A stretch of DNA of 64,000 nt from the NCBI GenBank assembly GCA_964230215.1, contig CAXRGQ010000001.1, forward strand, positions 62,001-126,000. The letters are read 5' to 3'. The notes below the pieces were generated by a model, which was given only the letters and a program-made list of their open reading frames with translations, was not told the origin of the DNA and did not search any database. Position 1 is the first letter of the stretch; each line of letters begins with the position of its first letter. The translations under genes and the position numbers were made by a program. The stretch comes from JAUILH01 sp964230215 (lineage in GTDB: Bacteria > Bacteroidota > Bacteroidia > Flavobacteriales_D > JAUILH01). This document shows, piece by piece, positions 60,504 through 64,000 of the stretch.

Positions 60504-62101
60504 AGTGATTTAAAAAAGCTCGATTTCACCGAAAACTCATGGGTGGATTGTTCTGTTTTTACTACAATCTTATCGCCTGCATTTTTAACCCATAGGGGTT
60601 GTGATGGCAGAGTAATGGTTTTTACAAGTTGTCCATTATACTTATTTATGAGACATAGTAGGTTTGTTTTATCATCACCATACCCGGTTAGAATAACATC
60701 TTCACGTAGTGTGAATGAATGTGAATTGGAAATATTCGACTCTGTTCTCCAAAGCACCTTCATGGTTGTCATATCCATCGCTAGAATATATCCAAACTGT
60801 TTTTGCGACTCTTGTGAACAAACGGATATATAGGCAATACTATCATCCATAATTATATATTCAATTCCCCCATGCTCAAGCTTATTGTCATTAACATCTG
60901 ACCACAATAACAATGAATCATTTTCTGACTTTAATGCCATAAGTTGATAGCTATTGCGAATTTCATCCTCCTCTTTTATACCATACACATAGAATTCGTA
61001 TTCCTTATATGTAAATGATCTATCCAAATAATAATCCTGATTATCATGTTTAAAACGAGTCATATACTCAACATCTCTATAGCCATCTGGAAACACATAA
61101 TCATTCTCGTCAAAATAACTTACAGCGTAGTTTCTACCATAATTTCTCAACCATTCTTCCTCCTCCATATTGGTTACTCTATCATACATCTTCTCAATCA
61201 AATCTATGTGACGGTAGGGAGCTTCATCTTGCTTTTGAGTGTTAAAATCTAATTCGTGTCTCGTAAATGGTAATTCGCTCGACCGCACAAAACCTTTTAA
61301 TGCATAATGCCAAGATTGTGGAGATAGTGAATCTATGCCCTCAAATTTCTCGCTAAGCACCATAATTCCCCATTCGCTCGAGTCTGGGTGAGCTATATAA
61401 CCGTGATAATTTAAACCCAATGCATCATCGCTCAATTTAACACGCTTGTAAATGGTGTCTTTATCAAACTCATAAAATAATGTAATATCTACCCAAGTGG
61501 TATCCGTCGAATCCTTTAAGATGCTGTTGTACTTTTGATCAGAACGCACATCATCATTTGCATGACTATAAGGTCTCAAGTTATTTGGAATGATATTGTA
61601 TTTAAAAAACTCTGAACTTAAGGTATCATAAAATGTCTTCCAGGTGCATGAGAGGTTATAGCATCTATGTTCATCTCTTAAACTATCTCTATGAGATTTT
61701 GGTGCTGCATAGTATTTCTCTCGCCATGCAGAATTATCATATCGATAAAACCAAACGATTGAGTCACTGTGTATATTGTGAATATAAAACTCAACAAAAT
61801 AGTCTTCACTTCTCTCAAGCTCCGGCTCTATTACATACGCGCAATAACCATCCGCCGACCATCCAACCAAATAAATATCATCTTTATTAGCGTTCGAATA
61901 ACTATCGCTGCCCAAGTTCCCCTTATAACTACTGATGTACATATTTCTCGGAACATCATAATTATAATAGCCAAGTGCTTTCATGTCTGCCACTTCCAGA
62001 CTATCCAAAAACTTCAATTCGGGCTCTTCTTGTCCAAAAGTGATTCCGCTAATCGATAAGCTTAGTATAAGAAATAGTATGCGCAAATGCTCTTTTATCA
62101 T
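60500..62101 (-). CDS. large secreted protein of unknown function
   Basis: A 533-aa protein with signal peptide (MIKEHLRILFLILSLSISGITFGQ). The mature part is Asp/Tyr/Ser-rich with many short beta-strand-like segments. The C-terminal region (SYQLMALKSENDSLLLWSDV, AYISVCSQESQKQFGYILAMDMTTMKVLWRTESN, ILTGYGDDKTNLLCLINKYNGQLVKTITL) has the repeated pattern of a PQQ-type beta-propeller. The start overlaps the upstream gene by 53 bp; the signal peptide supports it nonetheless. Confidence 0.8.
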   Translation of the reverse strand: MIKEHLRILFLILSLSISGITFGQEEPELKFLDSLEVADMKALGYYNYDVPRNMYISSYKGNLGSDSYSNANKDDIYLVGWSADGYCAYVIEPELERSEDYFVEFYIHNIHSDSIVWFYRYDNSAWREKYYAAPKSHRDSLRDEHRCYNLSCTWKTFYDTLSSEFFKYNIIPNNLRPYSHANDDVRSDQKYNSILKDSTDTTWVDITLFYEFDKDTIYKRVKLSDDALGLNYHGYIAHPDSSEWGIMVLSEKFEGIDSLSPQSWHYALKGFVRSSELPFTRHELDFNTQKQDEAPYRHIDLIEKMYDRVTNMEEEEWLRNYGRNYAVSYFDENDYVFPDGYRDVEYMTRFKHDNQDYYLDRSFTYKEYEFYVYGIKEEDEIRNSYQLMALKSENDSLLLWSDVNDNKLEHGGIEYIIMDDSIAYISVCSQESQKQFGYILAMDMTTMKVLWRTESNISNSHSFTLREDVILTGYGDDKTNLLCLINKYNGQLVKTITLPSQPLWVKNAGDKIVVKTEQSTHEFSVKSSFFKSL

Positions 62102-62723
62102 TCAATATATCTAATAATTCTGCACTACTTGGTTTGGCTATAAAAGTACGATAACCATCAATAGATTTTTCGTTTACATTCTTCCATTTCTCAATTTTAT
62201 CTACGGTGTAGTCATGATCAAATGGGCATAATTTCAGTCCCTTACCATCTAAAACCAAGAGTGAATTAATCATCCAACCGCGATCTGCTTTTTCATACAT
62301 CACGATCGTGTTGACATCCATAAAATCAATTTTATACGTATCCTGTAGGAATTGATTGTACTTAGTATAGCTTAAAGGAAGATTAAAATAAATAGTATCA
62401 TCTTCCTCAATATACACCAAACCATGGTCCTTTTTTACGCCATATAAGCGCCCTTCACTCAAGTACCATTCGCTTTTATCTTTCACTTGGTCTAAGGTCA
62501 GAAAAGACGTTAGCACTTTAGAAAAAACGATAGAATCTTTTTCAATGACTATTTGCTTTGAAGAGTCCTCTTCTTGAGCAAACACCCCTCTATATTCAGT
62601 TGGAATTGAATCAGAAAAATTGCTAGATAATTCAGGTAATTCTTGAATGTAGAATGATGTTATCTCATTCTGTCCATAAGACCAGAGACTACAATTAAGT
62701 ACAATAAACAAGAGCCATCTCAT
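62049..62723 (-). CDS. secreted protein of unknown function
   Basis: A 224-aa protein with signal peptide (MRWLLFIVLNCSLWSYGQ). The mature part (SSNFSDSIPTEYRGVFAQEEDSSKQIV, LKLCPFDHDYTVDKIEKWKNV) is not recognised. Its 3' end overlaps the next gene by 53 bp, more than is usual here, so one of the two boundaries may be wrong or the overlap is genuine coupling. First gene of a three-gene run ending with the DUF6495-like gene. Confidence 0.75.
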   Translation of the reverse strand: MRWLLFIVLNCSLWSYGQNEITSFYIQELPELSSNFSDSIPTEYRGVFAQEEDSSKQIVIEKDSIVFSKVLTSFLTLDQVKDKSEWYLSEGRLYGVKKDHGLVYIEEDDTIYFNLPLSYTKYNQFLQDTYKIDFMDVNTIVMYEKADRGWMINSLLVLDGKGLKLCPFDHDYTVDKIEKWKNVNEKSIDGYRTFIAKPSSAELLDILNDKRAFAHTISYTKLID

Positions 62724-62830
62724 AAGGGTCTAATTTAACCAAATTAGCGGGTACTCCCTAATATTTGCATGGAATATTCAAGTCCGTAAATAGCTTACGT
62801 TTACAATGTATATCTTCGAGGAAGAATTGA

Positions 62831-64000
62831 ATGAAAGACATTAACTGGCATATTGAAGTTACCCCCAACGCTAAGAGAAGTCATGATTTAGCGGCTGACT
62901 TAAACATTAGTCTCCCACTTGCTCAACTACTTGTTCAAAGAGGTATTGAAGATTATGATAGCGCCCGAGCGTTTTTTAGACCACAAAATGACTTATTATA
63001 CGATCCGTTTGATATGGCAAATATGGATGAGTCTGTTGAGAGACTCGCACGCGCCATAGAGAACAAAGAGCGGATTTTAGTTTACGGTGATTATGATGTA
63101 GATGGCACTTCAGCGGTGGCTTTGCTATTTGACTATCTGCAGTCACAGAATGCCAATGCCGAATATTATATTCCGGATAGATATACTGAAGGATACGGTG
63201 TTTCTGATACTGGTGTTGATTTTGCGATTGATAGTAAAGTTGATTTACTTATAACATTGGATTGTGGCATAAAAGCAGTCGACAAACTCGGGCGTGCTGT
63301 GGATGGTGGCCTAGATGTTATTGTGTGTGACCATCACTTACCCGGAGAGACCTTACCCAATGCACTCATCTTAAACCCCAAACAGGCACATTGCGGCTAT
63401 CCTTTTAAGGAGTTAACTGGATGCGGGATTGGCTTTAAGCTTGTCTGTGGCCACATACTTTATCGTGCTGGTGATCTTAGTGAAGCTGAACAGTTTTTGG
63501 ACTTAGTTGCATTAAGTATTGGTGCTGATATTGTTCCTATTGTTGACGAAAACCGAACATTAGCAGCTCTTGGTCTGGAGGAGATTCGTAAGGGACGCGC
63601 GAGACTGGGTATAGCACAAATTTTAGATAACAATGAAGCAAGGAAGTCCTGCACCATATCCGACTTAGTGTTTAAGGTAGCACCACGAATTAATGCTGCT
63701 GGCAGAATTGATTCTGGAAAAAAAGCTGTGGAACTATTACTTGCGAAAAGTGAAGATGAGTTAGGAGTGTCCTTAGATAAGGTCAACCAGTTTAATGATG
63801 AGCGTAAGGAAATTGAACAAAACATTTGTGAACAAGCGCTAGATATGCTAGCCAATGATTCCGATCAGGAGTCCCGTGTAAGTAATGTGTTGTATCATCC
63901 AGAATGGCACAAAGGTGTGGTTGGCATAGTGGCCTCAAGAGTGATAGAACACTACTATAAGCCCACAATTATCTTAACTGATTCTGGAGAAATGGCGGGT
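62831..64000 (+). CDS. recJ: single-stranded-DNA-specific exonuclease RecJ (3' end missing)
   Basis: The first 390 codons of RecJ; the frame is open to the window edge. The 5'-3' exonuclease acts in recombination and mismatch repair. DHH-domain motifs: ILVYGDYDVDGTSAVALL, LDCGIKAVD and VIVCDHHLPGETLP, then ALILNPKQAHCGYPFKELTGCGIGFKL and VAPRINAAGRIDSGKKAVELLL. TATCTTCG (one mismatch to TAnnTTTG) lies 12 nt before the ATG. Confidence 0.96.
   Translation, partial: MKDINWHIEVTPNAKRSHDLAADLNISLPLAQLLVQRGIEDYDSARAFFRPQNDLLYDPFDMANMDESVERLARAIENKERILVYGDYDVDGTSAVALLFDYLQSQNANAEYYIPDRYTEGYGVSDTGVDFAIDSKVDLLITLDCGIKAVDKLGRAVDGGLDVIVCDHHLPGETLPNALILNPKQAHCGYPFKELTGCGIGFKLVCGHILYRAGDLSEAEQFLDLVALSIGADIVPIVDENRTLAALGLEEIRKGRARLGIAQILDNNEARKSCTISDLVFKVAPRINAAGRIDSGKKAVELLLAKSEDELGVSLDKVNQFNDERKEIEQNICEQALDMLANDSDQESRVSNVLYHPEWHKGVVGIVASRVIEHYYKPTIILTDSGEMAG

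Overview
The window is a compact, AT-rich chromosomal segment of a member of the Bacteroidota, most likely a flavobacterium-like (Flavobacteriales) species. The evidence is gliding genes gldB and gldC, a TonB-dependent receptor with a CarboxypepD_reg domain, GlsA/GlsB-type amino-acid lipid acyltransferases, a MoxR/DUF58/DUF4129/DUF4350 operon, and promoters of the Bacteroidota type (-7 element TAnnTTTG). There is no rRNA, tRNA or CRISPR array. Genus-level placement is not possible from the sequence alone.

Layout. 1-4 kb: the 3' part of miaB, then a receiver-less sigma-54 activator, an LptE-like lipoprotein, a TPR protein and secG, ending in a terminator. 4-8.2 kb: groES-groEL, then a histidine kinase/response regulator pair. 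8.2-24.7 kb: a division and cell wall (dcw) cluster on the minus strand, transcribed mraZ-rsmH-ftsL-ftsI-murE-mraY-murD-(stand-alone MurD C-terminal domain)-ftsW-murG-murC-ftsQ-ftsA-ftsZ, a terminator, then yqeY. murF and ddl are not in it. 24.9-28.6 kb: engB, gldC, gldB, an outer-membrane barrel and nadE. 28.6-29.6 kb: an IS200-like/RAYT transposase bounded by perfect 25-bp inverted repeats, followed by a duplicated nadE tail. 30-36 kb: 2-oxoacid:ferredoxin oxidoreductase (korAB), a NifU-type protein, Mrp, an alkyltransferase-like protein and trmB. 36-40 kb: a glycosyltransferase, a LuxE-like protein and unknown secreted proteins.

40-51.3 kb looks like a phosphate-stress neighbourhood: a Na/Pi cotransporter with PhoU-like tail, a glycerol facilitator, a TonB-dependent receptor, a beta-helix lipoprotein, a small CarboxypepD_reg protein, a PhoB/PhoR-like pair and glsA-glsB for phosphorus-free lipids. 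Several intergenic regions here carry TGTTAA/TTAACA direct repeats with an 11-nt period, the architecture of Pho operators. 51.3-59 kb: DUF58, MoxR, a DUF4350-like protein with a thrombospondin type 3 calcium-repeat insert, DUF4129, a SpoIIM-fusion membrane protein, and a divergent RDD protein with rsmI. 59.6-64 kb: unknown secreted proteins and the 5' part of recJ.

The most notable observations are: (1) TAnnTTTR followed exactly 4 nt later by the start codon at seven genes, implying leaderless mRNAs; (2) a 10-nt-period TGGTA triplet upstream of mraZ plus a second pair facing engB, a likely MraZ operator system; (3) the Pho-like repeat family; (4) the stand-alone MurD C-terminal domain inside the dcw cluster; (5) the RAYT element with the diverged nadE tail copy; (6) the TSP3 insert and the SpoIIM fusion in the MoxR operon.
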